The position numbers and the translations under genes are program-made. A DNA stretch of 64,000 bases from assembly GCF_002761295.1 (NCBI RefSeq), contig NZ_CP017881.1, forward strand, positions 124,001 through 188,000, written 5' to 3'. The notes under the pieces were generated by a model that was given only the letters and a program-made list of their open reading frames with translations, made no database searches and was not told the DNA's origin. Numbering within the stretch: the stretch's first letter is position 1; every line of letters begins with the position of its first letter. The stretch is from Methanohalophilus portucalensis (GTDB lineage Archaea; Halobacteriota; Methanosarcinia; Methanosarcinales; Methanosarcinaceae). Positions 41,315-50,429 of this stretch are shown here, piece after piece.

Positions 41315-41329
41315 GCGCAGTGCACTCAG
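41311..41329. terminator. Hairpin after hdrB
   Basis: CTGAGCGCA and TGCACTCAG pair around a central G with one mismatch, directly over the hdrB stop codon. A T-tract is lacking, so this may protect the 3' end or serve the facing frameshifted gene. Confidence 0.4.
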
Positions 41330-41503
41330 TAATTGTAGAGGGATGTATAGGTCACTTCCACATCGTCCTCTGCAGGCACATCCGAATACCGGAGGGAATT
41401 ATAATCTTTTTCAGTTGTACCTGCCTTTTTCCTTGACAAGGATAAAGATGCCGGAGTAAATTTTCAGCTGGAGGCCATTATTTGAATTTTTCATAGCTGT
41501 CAT
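41326..41503 (-). pseudogene. Small protein gene broken by a probable one-base frameshift
   Basis: From ATG at 41503 the minus strand encodes about 30 residues (MTAMKNSNNGLQLKIYSG and on) and hits TGA at 41411. In the +1 frame the coding pattern continues to TGA at 41326 with AGTTEKDYNSLRYSDV and VEVTYTSLYNY. Removing one A from the run of five in AAGGAAAAAGG (about 41425-41430) joins both parts into one 58-aa protein. The gene is divergent from nth and has TATA-like AATAATAAGG upstream. Either a real decay event or a sequence error. The product is not recognised. Confidence 0.5.
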
Positions 41504-41548
41504 TTCCATCAGGTAAACCTTATTATTTTGCATAACATTGGATTATCC

Positions 41549-42169
41549 ATGGGCACAGAAGAAATATTCGACAGGTTGAAACCCCTTTATCCCCATGAAT
41601 ACTTTTCCACTGAAAGGGACTCTTTTTATATATTGATATCAACCGTTCTTTCCCAGCGCACCAGGGATGAAGTTACAGAAGTTGCTTCCAGGAGACTTTT
41701 TGAGCACTATTCCACTCCAGTCCAGATGGTGGAAGCAGATGTGGAATGTATTGAAGCCCTTATCGGGGATGTGGGTTTTTACAGGGTGAAAGCCGGCAGG
41801 ATAAAAGAGATTTCTCAGATACTTATAGATGAATATGATTCTCAGGTCCCTGCTTCTATGGATGAGTTACTCAAACTGCCCGGGGTCGGAAGAAAGACTG
41901 CAAATTGTGTACTATCCTATGCTTTTTTGGAAAAAGCAATTGCAGTGGATACTCATGTACACAGGATATCAAATAGGTTGGGTCTTGTGGAAACTGCGAC
42001 CCCTGAACAGACAGAGATAGAGTTACAAAAACAGGTTCCTGTGTCTTACTGGAGAGAAGTTAACGAACTATTTGTCCAGTTTGGTAAAACGGTGTGCAAA
42101 CCGCTATCCCCTAACTGCGAAAATTGTGCAATAGAAGATTTGTGTGCTAAAAAAGGAAAGAAAAAGTAA
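41549..42169 (+). CDS. nth: Endonuclease III DNA glycosylase/lyase
   Basis: A 206-aa HhH-GPD enzyme. The hairpin LPGVGRKTANCVL contains the catalytic Lys, VDTHVHR the catalytic Asp, and CKPLSPNCENCAIEDLC is the C-x6-7-C-x2-C-x5-C 4Fe-4S cluster motif. It removes oxidised pyrimidines and cuts the abasic site. ATG at 41549 (GTEEIF) was preferred to TTG at 41528; no ribosome binding site is present and a TATA-like CTTATTATT lies about 28 bp upstream, so it is probably leaderless. Confidence 0.95.
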   Translation: MGTEEIFDRLKPLYPHEYFSTERDSFYILISTVLSQRTRDEVTEVASRRLFEHYSTPVQMVEADVECIEALIGDVGFYRVKAGRIKEISQILIDEYDSQVPASMDELLKLPGVGRKTANCVLSYAFLEKAIAVDTHVHRISNRLGLVETATPEQTEIELQKQVPVSYWREVNELFVQFGKTVCKPLSPNCENCAIEDLCAKKGKKK

Positions 42170-42195
42170 AACTGGTCGTAAAATCAGACCAGTTT
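42169..42195. terminator. Shared hairpin between nth and mtrH
   Basis: AAACTGGTC (42169-42177) and GACCAGTTT (42187-42195) form perfect 9-bp arms around GTAAAATCA. They cover the end of mtrH and the end of nth, which converge with a 14-bp gap, so one structure can end both transcripts. Confidence 0.6.
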
Positions 42196-43140
42196 GTTGA
42201 TTGGGTGGTTTTCGTCTTCGATCTCAAGACCGAGTTCCTTGGCATTTTCTGCAAGGATGATATCGGTCATTGCGGTTGCCGGGAACACGGTGTTTGTGTT
42301 CTCGATTGGACCGAAAAGCTGGAAGTTGGACCCGAGAATTTGTGGCACGAGATTTGTACCAATATCGGAGGGCATGTAGATTGCCTTACGCTGTTCTTTG
42401 GTCTCGAACTGTTTCTTGTATGTTTTCATCCAGTCCCATGCTGAGGCCATGTTGTGGTAACCACCGCCTACAGGCAGGCCAAAGTGGCCCTTTACAGCAA
42501 TTACTGCACGGATGGATGAACCGGCACCGGCACCAAGGGGAGTTGCTGCAACATCGACAAGAGGTTTTGTGATTCCACAGTCTTTGGCGATATCAAGCAT
42601 ACCCTGTGTCTGACCGGATGCACCCTTTTCAAGTACTTCGATCTTACCTTTAAGGGTTGGGTCAACTGCATTGAATGCAAGTACGATGGATGCTTCAATG
42701 TCACTTCTCTTGACCGCTTCTATCTCTTCTTCGTGGATACTGGCGTTGATGGAGTTGTAGATTGCCCTGTCAGCAACACCGATCTCTGTAACATAATCAG
42801 CTGCTGCAGCACGGACGTCCCCTGCTGAAGAATCTATCAGGAACGGAGTCTTTTCATCGTACTCAACAAACCAGTCTATGTACTTTTTGATGGCTTCCGG
42901 GGTTTCACCCACAATCTGGTTGACACAGGGGTTTCCTGTAGTTTCTGCCATCTCGAGCATGTTGTCCCAGAGTTTTTCTGCTGCTGGTCTGTCGAATTCT
43001 CCTGTATCTTCGTCAGTGACAATGTTGTGCCTATTGTAGAACATTGACCCGACCAGGATGGTTGGGTATTGGCCGGGCTGTCCGCCGAACTTGACATTTC
43101 CGACCTCGAATACTTCCTGTTTCTTATCAAATTTGAACAT
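42184..43140 (-). CDS. mtrH: Tetrahydromethanopterin S-methyltransferase subunit H
   Basis: A 318-aa soluble TIM-barrel methyltransferase (FKFDKKQEVFEVGNVKFGGQPGQYPTILVGS start; DSSAGDVRAAAADYV and GHFGLPVGGGYHN inside). MtrH moves the methyl group from methyl-tetrahydrosarcinapterin to the cobalamin of MtrA. It is the last gene of the mtr operon, with GAGGT upstream of ATG, and ends in a shared hairpin. All family landmarks are intact. Confidence 0.98.
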   Translation of the reverse strand: MFKFDKKQEVFEVGNVKFGGQPGQYPTILVGSMFYNRHNIVTDEDTGEFDRPAAEKLWDNMLEMAETTGNPCVNQIVGETPEAIKKYIDWFVEYDEKTPFLIDSSAGDVRAAAADYVTEIGVADRAIYNSINASIHEEEIEAVKRSDIEASIVLAFNAVDPTLKGKIEVLEKGASGQTQGMLDIAKDCGITKPLVDVAATPLGAGAGSSIRAVIAVKGHFGLPVGGGYHNMASAWDWMKTYKKQFETKEQRKAIYMPSDIGTNLVPQILGSNFQLFGPIENTNTVFPATAMTDIILAENAKELGLEIEDENHPINKLV

Positions 43141-43155
43141 ATTATTACCTCTATT

Positions 43156-43389
43156 TTAGAAAAGTATCGGTGATATCGAGATATAGAGCAAGAACATCAA
43201 TATGCCTGCAACTGCTCCATAGAGTATTCCTATATCCCTTCCTACTTTCTTGCCTATCTTCTGTGTGATTTCACTGTTGGCAAACTCGATTTTCTCGTCT
43301 ATATCATTGAGTTTCTTGAGTATCTCATCAAAATCTTCCGAGTCCACCACTACGGCTGGAATATTGTTACTCGCTTGTTCATCAGCCAT
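43156..43389 (-). CDS. mtrG: Tetrahydromethanopterin S-methyltransferase subunit G
   Basis: A 77-aa protein with a long N-terminal helix (DSEDFDEILKKLNDIDEKIEFANSE) and one C-terminal membrane span (DIGILYGAVAGILMFLLYISI). It is a small stalk-type subunit of the Mtr complex. AGGTGA precedes the ATG. Order F-G-H is as in other methanogens. Confidence 0.95.
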   Translation of the reverse strand: MADEQASNNIPAVVVDSEDFDEILKKLNDIDEKIEFANSEITQKIGKKVGRDIGILYGAVAGILMFLLYISISPILF

Positions 43390-43390
43390 C

Positions 43391-43618
43391 TTAAATCACC
43401 TGCCATACCAATAGTGGTAGTATGATAACCATTATCAGTGCAAAAAGAAATCCGATTGTGAAGCCTACTATTCCTGCGGCTGATACACCGGAATCAAGTT
43501 TTTGGCTCCTGGAAATCAGCTGGGCCCTGTAACGGATATCTTCGACCACTCGATCAATGGCGGCCATCTTTGGTTCAATGACCATTGGCACGCCTTTTCC
43601 ATATTCTTCTTCCGCCAT
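43391..43618 (-). CDS. mtrF: Tetrahydromethanopterin S-methyltransferase subunit F
   Basis: A 75-aa protein with an N-terminal [18 protein letters not shown] region and a C-terminal membrane helix ([22 protein letters not shown]). The N-terminal half resembles the region shared by MtrA and MtrF. The ATG was preferred to a GTG three codons upstream, which is part of GGGAGGTGA. It lies between mtrA and mtrG. Confidence 0.94.
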   Translation of the reverse strand: MAEEEYGKGVPMVIEPKMAAIDRVVEDIRYRAQLISRSQKLDSGVSAAGIVGFTIGFLFALIMVIILPLLVWQVI

Positions 43619-43623
43619 ATCAT

Positions 43624-44346
43624 TCACCTCCCGAATAATATCAGGCCAAGCAGGGACAATGTAATGGTAAGTCCTATCATTATTCCTTCAATCTTGCCTG
43701 CGTGGACACCGGCATGGAATTTATTGAACTCTCCGATCCTGGCCATCTCCCTTTCGATATCAAGGATCCTGCCACGAATTACAGAGATCTCGGATGCCAT
43801 TGGTTTAAGGCCACCGACTTCTTCTTCCTCTTCTGCTTCACCGCCGACTTCTATCACAAGGGGATCTGCATCAAAAGCATCTGGGTCCTTGGCTGCAAGT
43901 TCCTTTATCTTACCGGTGATATCTCCCATGTCTTCAGTACCAATAAGATCGATACATTCGATCTGTTCCTGATACCTCTGTACAGCTTCTTCGGTCAGGT
44001 TCTCTACATAGGGTATAGCACCTGTAGCTCCCACGATCCTGTTATCACTGACACCATTTTTGTGCAGCATTATGAATGCTTCACCTGTTATGTGTCCCTT
44101 TACTTCAGATCCGGTTACGACCAGGTACCTGATATTGGGGTTTGCAATAATGTGGGATACAACTTTTTCCAGACCAAGATTCTCTGTTTTACAGGGGCCT
44201 GCAATTGAAGCTCCTGCATCCAGCAAGGGTCCTCCATCCAGGTGTGAACCCAGGGTAATTACTGCAACACAGTTTTCCGGATCTCCTACATCGTATTCTC
44301 CTTTGAGGATTGGCCATCCGGGTGCTGGTTCTCTCTTTTCTGCCAT
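43624..44346 (-). CDS. mtrA: Tetrahydromethanopterin S-methyltransferase subunit A (corrinoid protein)
   Basis: A 240-aa protein whose soluble part binds the factor III corrinoid, with the ligand His at about residue 85 in [11 protein letters not shown]. The C-terminal helix ([21 protein letters not shown]) anchors it. It carries the methyl group between MtrH and coenzyme M. The EEEEEVGG linker at about 185 is acidic. GAGG lies upstream of ATG, two bases after mtrB ends. Confidence 0.97.
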   Translation of the reverse strand: MAEKREPAPGWPILKGEYDVGDPENCVAVITLGSHLDGGPLLDAGASIAGPCKTENLGLEKVVSHIIANPNIRYLVVTGSEVKGHITGEAFIMLHKNGVSDNRIVGATGAIPYVENLTEEAVQRYQEQIECIDLIGTEDMGDITGKIKELAAKDPDAFDADPLVIEVGGEAEEEEEVGGLKPMASEISVIRGRILDIEREMARIGEFNKFHAGVHAGKIEGIMIGLTITLSLLGLILFGR

Positions 44347-44347
44347 T

Positions 44348-44671
44348 TTACAATCCTCCGCTCATGCTAAGCATGTAGATCACAATTGCCAGAATTCCTG
44401 AGAATACCAGTCCTACAATGACACCATAGAACAGGTTGCTATAGATACCGGCACTGTATGATGTATTTTCTCTTCCCGGGAAGGAACTTAGAAGTGGCCT
44501 GTCCGGGGCGAGGGAATTCACAAGGTCATCTGCAATCTTGTCAAGATCATCTATTCTTTCAACTATTGGATCCATGGAATATTGAATCACATCATCCCGT
44601 TCTGCTGCAAGCAGGGATGACATTGGATCCAGTACTAAATGTACTTCAGGTGCAACATGTACCATGCTCAT
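44348..44671 (-). CDS. mtrB: Tetrahydromethanopterin S-methyltransferase subunit B
   Basis: A 107-aa subunit: polar N-terminus ([30 protein letters not shown]) and one C-terminal membrane span ([20 protein letters not shown]). Its ATG overlaps the mtrC stop, with GGAGGAAT upstream. Part of the stalk of the Mtr complex. Confidence 0.95.
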   Translation of the reverse strand: MSMVHVAPEVHLVLDPMSSLLAAERDDVIQYSMDPIVERIDDLDKIADDLVNSLAPDRPLLSSFPGRENTSYSAGIYSNLFYGVIVGLVFSGILAIVIYMLSMSGGL

Positions 44672-45483
44672 TCCGATTCCTCCTCTTCCTTTGGCAGGAG
44701 ACCTGTTCCAACCACATCATATGCGTCCCTGACAACATACTTATTGTACTGGCTGAATGAAACATACCATATGGCCAGTCCGATAACGATTGTGGGGGCA
44801 GCGGATGCACCGGCTGAAACTGCCGAGACGATACCGGCCATTATCATTGCAATAGCACCTTTCTCGAATGCAGTGGAAAGGGTCCTGTCCTGTTTTTCAT
44901 CGGGTCCCAGGTTTGCATTGAAAGGATGAAGGATTGCAATACCTGCAACGATGAAAATCAATGCAATGTAACCTGTAGCGACTATCTCTGTCAGGACCAC
45001 ATCAAACATGAAAGTGCCTGTCATGGCAGTACTGAGTCCTACAATAGCCAAGGTGCCTGCACCTGCGATCTCTGTAGTGGACTGTTCCATTATTGGAATG
45101 CCCATTCCGATAACCCTGTTAGCAAGGGCGCCGATAACAAGGCCGATAACCATTGCGGTTACGAATGCAACTATGGGTCCGGCAATACCTCCGATTGCTA
45201 GGCCAAACATTGTTGCCACGACTCCCATACCCAGAGCAAGCATACCGATGGAAGGTACACCTGTACCAAGTCCATAACTGGCAACTCTGCGTACTGCAGC
45301 TGAGCCCCATACGATGGCACAAATTGCACCGAGGGCGCCTATGAATGAGAAGGCCGGTCCTGCAAACTGTACCATGAAATAGCTCAGGTAAATTGCGATA
45401 AGTCCGCCTGCTGCTCCGAAAGCGATAAGTTTATTCTGGGGAATTGCCTCTGAGGCACCTCCGCCACTTCCTCCTGCAGACAT
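44668..45483 (-). CDS. mtrC: Tetrahydromethanopterin S-methyltransferase subunit C
   Basis: A 271-aa integral membrane protein with about six to seven spans, rich in Gly and Ala, of the MtrC/D/E globe that carries the sodium path. The C-terminal tail is acidic ([10 protein letters not shown]). AGGTC precedes the ATG; mtrD ends one base upstream. Methyl transfer from corrinoid to coenzyme M drives outward Na+ transport through this part. Confidence 0.96.
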   Translation of the reverse strand: MSAGGSGGGASEAIPQNKLIAFGAAGGLIAIYLSYFMVQFAGPAFSFIGALGAICAIVWGSAAVRRVASYGLGTGVPSIGMLALGMGVVATMFGLAIGGIAGPIVAFVTAMVIGLVIGALANRVIGMGIPIMEQSTTEIAGAGTLAIVGLSTAMTGTFMFDVVLTEIVATGYIALIFIVAGIAILHPFNANLGPDEKQDRTLSTAFEKGAIAMIMAGIVSAVSAGASAAPTIVIGLAIWYVSFSQYNKYVVRDAYDVVGTGLLPKEEEESE

Positions 45484-45484
45484 T

Positions 45485-46204
45485 TTACAGACCTCCTATT
45501 GTAATTACACTTACAATTGCACACATAAATGTGACAATCAAAGATGTTACTACTGCTTTTGGCCACTTCTTAAACTTAGGATCATGGAATCCTTCGATAG
45601 TACCTCCTATATTATAGGATGGTATTACAGCGTTTACGAAGAAAATTCCCACAGCGAAAATAGCTGCAAGTCCCACAAAGTCTGCTGAAGCCATGCCGTT
45701 TGCAATACTCATCAGGGAATAATAAACAAGTGCACCACCGATACCACCCAGGCCTCCTCCAATGATACCACTTACAAATGATACAGTTGGAAGGCCGTGT
45801 CCTTCGGTACCCTGTGATACATAAATATCCTGTCTGTCCTTTGTGATTGGGTCATAGTCGACCTTTGCTGAAGCAGGGGGGACACCTATACCGTAGACAT
45901 ATACAAGGTTTCCGACCATCATAGTTACTCCAATCATAATCATTGCACCGACCATACCGGCTGCAAGGATCAGGGCCATACTGTCTGTCAGGTTAAGCAT
46001 TGCGCCTGCTGTCACAAGTCCTGTAAGACCTGCACCGGCAGCGAGCTGTACTGTACCTGTTCCAATTCCTGTAGCCTGTGCCATAGCTGCGGGTGCACCA
46101 CCCACAGGTACGAAGTGTACACTTCCTGATACGAGGACTCCTCCAAGTGTGATGAGGATCACGTATAGGAAATTGGCTGCCAGTACTCCTGCAATATCTA
46201 TCAT
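45485..46204 (-). CDS. mtrD: Tetrahydromethanopterin S-methyltransferase subunit D
   Basis: A 239-aa membrane protein with about six spans and the conserved loop [23 protein letters not shown]. Its start ATG overlaps the mtrE stop (ATGA), with GAGGTGA upstream. It is one of three large membrane subunits of the Na+-pumping methyltransferase. Confidence 0.96.
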   Translation of the reverse strand: MIDIAGVLAANFLYVILITLGGVLVSGSVHFVPVGGAPAAMAQATGIGTGTVQLAAGAGLTGLVTAGAMLNLTDSMALILAAGMVGAMIMIGVTMMVGNLVYVYGIGVPPASAKVDYDPITKDRQDIYVSQGTEGHGLPTVSFVSGIIGGGLGGIGGALVYYSLMSIANGMASADFVGLAAIFAVGIFFVNAVIPSYNIGGTIEGFHDPKFKKWPKAVVTSLIVTFMCAIVSVITIGGL

Positions 46205-47109
46205 ACAGTCACCTCTTCATCTTCTTTGTATGGACCGTACTGGTTACGTGCGAATACTTCCAGTCTGCGGTTTCCTATTATCAGGATAAGTATGATTACC
46301 AGTCCGGCAATTATTGACAGCCAGCCGATATTGGCACCCATTGAAGGGTCAAATATTGCAGTAATCCAGCCACTGAGGAATACCACCATACCAAAAGCCA
46401 GGCCTGTTACAGGGCCACCGAATTTGGCACAGAACCAGGAGTTATCGATACCGTTTCTCAGTCCGCATTCTGCTTTCCTTACAATGTTACCGGAGTTTGC
46501 AGCGTTAAGCCCGGATCCAAACTCCACATTCTGGAATTCACGCTCTGCACCATAGTGCACATCCCCTGTGGAAGATCCGATCGCTCCCACTGTGATACCC
46601 CATATGAATGCAAGCAGGGTAAGCGGGAAAGGATGTCCGAGAGCAGATGTCATGAGATATGACACAACAAGGATACAAAATGTGGTAATATAGGCAAATC
46701 CCATCATAACAGGTACGTGTGAACGGACCATATCTAGATATATGGGCTGTCTGAATCTTTTCTGGCTTGCGCTCCTTCCCAAATATGCAGTTGTGCAGTA
46801 TGTGCCGTGTATACCGGCTGCAATGAGGGCTCCAACTGCGATGGCAAAGACCACTGACATACTGTAGGCGCTCATAAGCACCGATGCAGATGCACCTCCA
46901 ACCGCTGCCAGTAAGGCATTGGAGGGTGGTTCACCTGAAATGGCTTTGTTAAAAATCCTGTGTGGATACATCATCTGGGGTGCCAGCTGTACCTGGGAGT
47001 TCGGGTTACTCTGGGATCCTACATCAGATTCCAGATCTTCCGATGCACCGGCGATAGTTGCCGCTGCACCCATCAGTGCCAACACACCCATTCCTATGAG
47101 TGGTTCCAT
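46201..47109 (-). CDS. mtrE: Tetrahydromethanopterin S-methyltransferase subunit E
   Basis: A 302-aa membrane protein, first gene of the mtr operon. Landmarks are [51 protein letters not shown] and [16 protein letters not shown]. An Asp in the membrane part of MtrE is considered important for sodium transport in studied relatives. GGAGGAT lies 9 nt before ATG. A leader of about 130 nt is likely upstream. Confidence 0.97.
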   Translation of the reverse strand: MEPLIGMGVLALMGAAATIAGASEDLESDVGSQSNPNSQVQLAPQMMYPHRIFNKAISGEPPSNALLAAVGGASASVLMSAYSMSVVFAIAVGALIAAGIHGTYCTTAYLGRSASQKRFRQPIYLDMVRSHVPVMMGFAYITTFCILVVSYLMTSALGHPFPLTLLAFIWGITVGAIGSSTGDVHYGAEREFQNVEFGSGLNAANSGNIVRKAECGLRNGIDNSWFCAKFGGPVTGLAFGMVVFLSGWITAIFDPSMGANIGWLSIIAGLVIILILIIGNRRLEVFARNQYGPYKEDEEVTV

Positions 47110-47187
47110 ATCTTTTATCCTCCTTTTTTAATTAATTATAATAAATCCATGTATTGTTGTAGAACAACTCTTTGGAGTTTGTTCCGT

Positions 47188-47206
47188 ATGTTATGAATTA
47201 TAACAT
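47188..47206. promoter_or_regulatory. Palindrome in the mtr leader
   Basis: ATGTTAT (47188-47194) and ATAACAT (47200-47206) form perfect 7-bp arms around GAATT, about 80 bp upstream of mtrE, in the presumed 5' untranslated region or promoter-proximal DNA. TTTATGAATTATATT, a candidate TATA region, lies about 40 bp further upstream (minus strand). Confidence 0.4.
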
Positions 47207-47279
47207 AGACTCATCTAAGGTGGGTTTGGATTATTTAATATAATTCATAAACCTTTCGGATTTGTCTCCCGGAATCGAT

Positions 47280-47666
47280 TTATTTGTTCTTTTCGAGTTT
47301 GAGAATATATATGTCAGGACGGGGCTGTTTCCCCTCGCCTCTTGCAAAATCTCTGTAGCAGCGGTCACAGAGCATTCTTGCATTGAGTGAAGCTACTTCT
47401 GCTGTGCCGGGTATCAACCTGGCAAAAAGGAAAGAAGGTTGTATCTCAAGTTTCAGGGTAGCCTCTTCCAGAAACTTAAGGATATGTTCTTCGAATACTT
47501 CGATGTCATCTACCGTAAAACCCCTGATATTTATAGTAGCACCGCTGCAGCCACAGGGCAATGCGAAAGCGTCCAACTCAATCAGATAAACAGGAATTCC
47601 AAGCAGGTTTCTCAGATTGTCCTCAAGTTCAGTGCGCACTTTCAATAGGGAATCAGTAATTGTCAT
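47280..47666 (-). CDS. Small Cys-containing protein next to the mtr operon, function unknown
   Basis: A 128-aa soluble protein with ALPCGCSGATINIRGF near the middle and MLCDRCYRDF near the C-terminus, giving two C-x-C / C-x2-C pairs that could hold a metal. It resembles a methanogen-restricted uncharacterised family (possibly DUF5402, not verified). Its ATG overlaps the U32 gene stop (ATGA), so both are made together. It lies just upstream of the mtr promoter on the same strand, which suggests but does not prove a methanogenesis-related task. Confidence 0.7.
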   Translation of the reverse strand: MTITDSLLKVRTELEDNLRNLLGIPVYLIELDAFALPCGCSGATINIRGFTVDDIEVFEEHILKFLEEATLKLEIQPSFLFARLIPGTAEVASLNARMLCDRCYRDFARGEGKQPRPDIYILKLEKNK

Positions 47667-48703
47667 GATATGTCCTCTGGATTTCGAATGGAAGATAGTT
47701 TCTTATTTCCATCTTCAGTCTGAATTTCAATAATATCTTCTGCCAGGCGTTTGCAGTACCCGCATTTATGGCAATTCTTGTCACATTTTTTCCATTGCTC
47801 AATGGCACCTTCAAGGTCCCTGTTGGCAACGTAGAATGTATCTTTCAGATCTTTTATGCTGTCAAGCAGATCCAGAAGGTTTCCATCATAGGATTCGTTG
47901 TAGTAGGCATTGACATTGTTGAGTATCCATTCTACAAAATGAGTCCTTCCGCCAATCTTGAACATGTCCGTGATGTGCTTGTATTCACCCAAGTCCTCAG
48001 GACGTATCCAGGGAGATTTGATGATCTGTTCTGGATTGCGAATGCGCAGCGAGAGACATTTGTAGTAATAGTAATCGTCTATTACATTGGGTTTTGGGCC
48101 CGGTCCGTTGGCGTGTGAGAAAAAGTTGAAATGGGCATACCTGAACGGGCACTGGTAAAGACACGCTTCGTTTACCAGCAGTTTAAGGTTGCCTGAAGTA
48201 ACATCTCTTATGGCTTCAAGTTTTTCAAAATCCCTGTTCACCACGGGATCAACAACAATGGTGTCCGCCCCCAGTCCTTCATAGAATTCAGCCTTTTGTG
48301 GAGAGTCTACAAAAGAAAGTACTGATACAACTGTTTCCATATCATATTCATGGGCAATCATTTCTATGAGATAGGGATCTGCTACAGTAAGGGAATCTAT
48401 CCCTATATCATTGAGCCTGTCCAGATACCATCCTATAGCCCTGTATCCTTCAGGTGTAAGCTGCTGGCCTCCCATGCAGGAACTGTTGAGCACCATGTCG
48501 ATCTTAACACCCTTCTCATGGGCGTATTCGGTTTGTTCTGCTATGGATTCCAGAGTGGGTGCACTCAGGTTTGTCCTGCCGGTACCAATATAATCAGGTG
48601 AGCCCGCCATGTAGACAGAATGTATTTTGGATGGATCTGCAAGCAATTCCTGCAAACCTTCCATGTGGCCTACATGCGGCACGTAGAGTTTCATCGCTGG
48701 CAT
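47663..48703 (-). CDS. Peptidase U32 family protein
   Basis: A 346-aa TIM-barrel-like protein of the U32 group. Typical parts are VYMAGSPDYIGTGRTNLSAPTLESIAEQTEYAHEKGVKIDMVLNSS, VNEACLYQCPFRYAHFNF and a C-terminal cluster CDKNCHKCGYCKRL. Several U32 proteins (UbiU, UbiV, RlhA) turned out to bind an iron-sulfur cluster and modify RNA or quinones rather than cut peptides; the cysteines here fit that. ATG at 48703, possibly at the next Met three codons on. No clear ribosome binding site, so perhaps leaderless. Coupled to the small Cys protein. Confidence 0.83.
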   Translation of the reverse strand: MPAMKLYVPHVGHMEGLQELLADPSKIHSVYMAGSPDYIGTGRTNLSAPTLESIAEQTEYAHEKGVKIDMVLNSSCMGGQQLTPEGYRAIGWYLDRLNDIGIDSLTVADPYLIEMIAHEYDMETVVSVLSFVDSPQKAEFYEGLGADTIVVDPVVNRDFEKLEAIRDVTSGNLKLLVNEACLYQCPFRYAHFNFFSHANGPGPKPNVIDDYYYYKCLSLRIRNPEQIIKSPWIRPEDLGEYKHITDMFKIGGRTHFVEWILNNVNAYYNESYDGNLLDLLDSIKDLKDTFYVANRDLEGAIEQWKKCDKNCHKCGYCKRLAEDIIEIQTEDGNKKLSSIRNPEDIS

Positions 48704-48784
48704 TTATCCGATATTTACAATAAGTATTTTGCTATCTTTGCCTTACCAAAAGGATTATTTATTGCTTGCAGAACAGTATTCTAT

Positions 48785-49588
48785 ATGATTGGTGCATCTT
48801 CCTTTGCAGCCCCGCTGCCAAAACTCGATGAGTATGTTGATTCTGTTGAACTCTATATTCCCAAACTTGATGTATATAATGGGAAAACGCTGGACAGAGA
48901 GCGGCTCTCTTCTATCCTTGATGAATTGTCCACCTGTGATCTGGAGACATCGATCCATGCTCCTTATTTTGCCGATGTGCCAACCTATCCCTCTGATCTT
49001 GTGGTTGATACGGCAGCTATGGATAAACATGATTTCAGGCTCATGGAAGAATCCATTGATCTTGCCGCAGAGATTGGTTCTCATGCTGTTGTCATCCATC
49101 CGGGAACCTACGGAGCAGATTATGAAAAATCTTTCAATAAAATGATTGCAAACCTGAAAGAACTGGCAGCCTTTGCTTCGGATAGGGGTGTGGTACTGGG
49201 ACTTGAAAACAAGGAAAATACAGCTCCTGATAATCTCTGCTGCGGTGCAGAGGAAGTTGTAAGGGCAGTGCTTGAAGTTGATTCTCCTTCACTTGGTATC
49301 ACTTTTGATGTTGGTCATGCCAACCTGACCTGCAGGGGAGACTGTGGTCTGCTCAGGCATTTTGCACGACTCTTTGCAGAACATGTTGTCCATGTACACG
49401 TGCATGATAATTACGGAAAGTGCAAGGGTGATTATTTCGGAGATGCACACCTTGGCCCTGGTTCGGGTTGTATCGATTATACCGTACTTGAAGAATTGTC
49501 AGGATTTGGTGGAATATTCAATCTTGAAGTCTTTTCTCTGGATGATGTCATTGCGGGAAGGAATAAACTGGATGAAATATTCCCTTGA
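48785..49588 (+). CDS. Sugar phosphate isomerase/epimerase-like TIM barrel protein
   Basis: A 267-aa AP-endonuclease-2/xylose-isomerase-like barrel with the metal ligands HAPYFAD, VVIHPGTYG, LGLENKEN, TFDVGHAN and VHVHDNYG, as in hydroxypyruvate isomerase and endonuclease IV relatives. Substrate unknown. The longer upstream frame runs through the U32 promoter and is not family-like; ATG at 48785 (IGASSF) fits, with TTTATT about 25 bp upstream, pointing to a leaderless mRNA. Divergent from the U32 gene. Confidence 0.85.
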   Translation: MIGASSFAAPLPKLDEYVDSVELYIPKLDVYNGKTLDRERLSSILDELSTCDLETSIHAPYFADVPTYPSDLVVDTAAMDKHDFRLMEESIDLAAEIGSHAVVIHPGTYGADYEKSFNKMIANLKELAAFASDRGVVLGLENKENTAPDNLCCGAEEVVRAVLEVDSPSLGITFDVGHANLTCRGDCGLLRHFARLFAEHVVHVHVHDNYGKCKGDYFGDAHLGPGSGCIDYTVLEELSGFGGIFNLEVFSLDDVIAGRNKLDEIFP

Positions 49589-49764
49589 GTTTATGGCATG
49601 CAGGCTTCCATGTAAGCGTTTCCTCTAATTTTTTAATTTCATGTGTGGATTCTTGTGCGCAGAGCTGGGGGGCTTTTTCCTCTGCTCCATTTTCTTATGA
49701 AAAAACTATTAAAACATTAGATCACTAAGTATCACGGTGGTTGCAATACACAGAAGGTATCATC

Positions 49765-50232
49765 ATGAATAGGTATGAGAAATTCAAGAAAATGGAAAAC
49801 AAGACATACTCTGAAGTCAACAGGTACCTTAAATCTACAACTCATTTGACAGCGCGTGAATGGATGATTGCTCGCCTCTGTGCAGATTTCAAAAATGTAT
49901 CCGACCATTCGGAAATGACCTGGATAGGTGAAAACCTGCCGGATATTGTGCCATTTGCAGAGAGTCCGTATTCCAGGCAGGAAGTATCCAATGCCCATTC
50001 AGCCTTCAAGAAAAAAATCAGACGTAGTGGCACAACTTTTTTTTATGCATATTATGCAGGCCTGATTAACCAGGAAGAAATGCTAACCATGATACATAGC
50101 ATGATAGGGGATATAGGAGAACTGCTCAAGATTGAAGGTGGGGAATTATCCGAATCTCATTCAGAGGAAGTGCAGCTATTGATTGCACAAGTCCTCAAAA
50201 ATATCAATGAAGCAGATGGATTTGAGTACTGA
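49765..50232 (+). CDS. Conserved helical protein (possibly DUF5806), function unknown
   Basis: A 155-aa predicted all-helical protein. MNRYEKFKKMENKTYSEVNRYL and TAREWMIARLCADFKN look like a conserved archaeal family without known function (possibly DUF5806, from memory). The final 60 residues (GLINQEEMLTMIHSMIGDIGELLKIEGG) could be a second helical bundle. GAAGGT lies 6 nt before ATG at 49765; an in-frame start eight codons earlier was rejected. It is probably monocistronic. Confidence 0.7.
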   Translation: MNRYEKFKKMENKTYSEVNRYLKSTTHLTAREWMIARLCADFKNVSDHSEMTWIGENLPDIVPFAESPYSRQEVSNAHSAFKKKIRRSGTTFFYAYYAGLINQEEMLTMIHSMIGDIGELLKIEGGELSESHSEEVQLLIAQVLKNINEADGFEY

Positions 50233-50429
50233 TATTGTTAGCTATCTGGATTACACACGTGATGCAAAATATATGGTATTTATAATGTCGTATCATTCTC
50301 TCAATTGCCGAATATCTGTGGGCTCCTGTCAACCTCCTTTCCATTATCCTGTTTCCCACAATTATCTGATGGGAGCTTACAACTTTTAATGGCAATATGT
50401 ATTTATCATCCCTTTTTATAGTATAACCA
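50233..50429. other. Region upstream of the ubiD-type gene with possible structured RNA
   Basis: 197 bp without a supported ORF. TATTTATAATG at about 50277-50286 could start a transcript that would contain TGTGGG (50317-50322) and GCTCC (50322-50326), which could pair with CCCACA (50355-50360) and GGAGC (50372-50376) in an interleaved, pseudoknot-like order. A nearer TATTTATC (about 50399-50406) would give a leaderless message for the downstream gene. Confidence 0.3.

Noticed and set aside
50281-50389. 34-codon open frame upstream of the UbiD-type gene
   Set aside because: No ribosome binding site, and residues (many Cys, His, Pro, Asn) do not resemble a protein; the region is better explained as promoter or leader.
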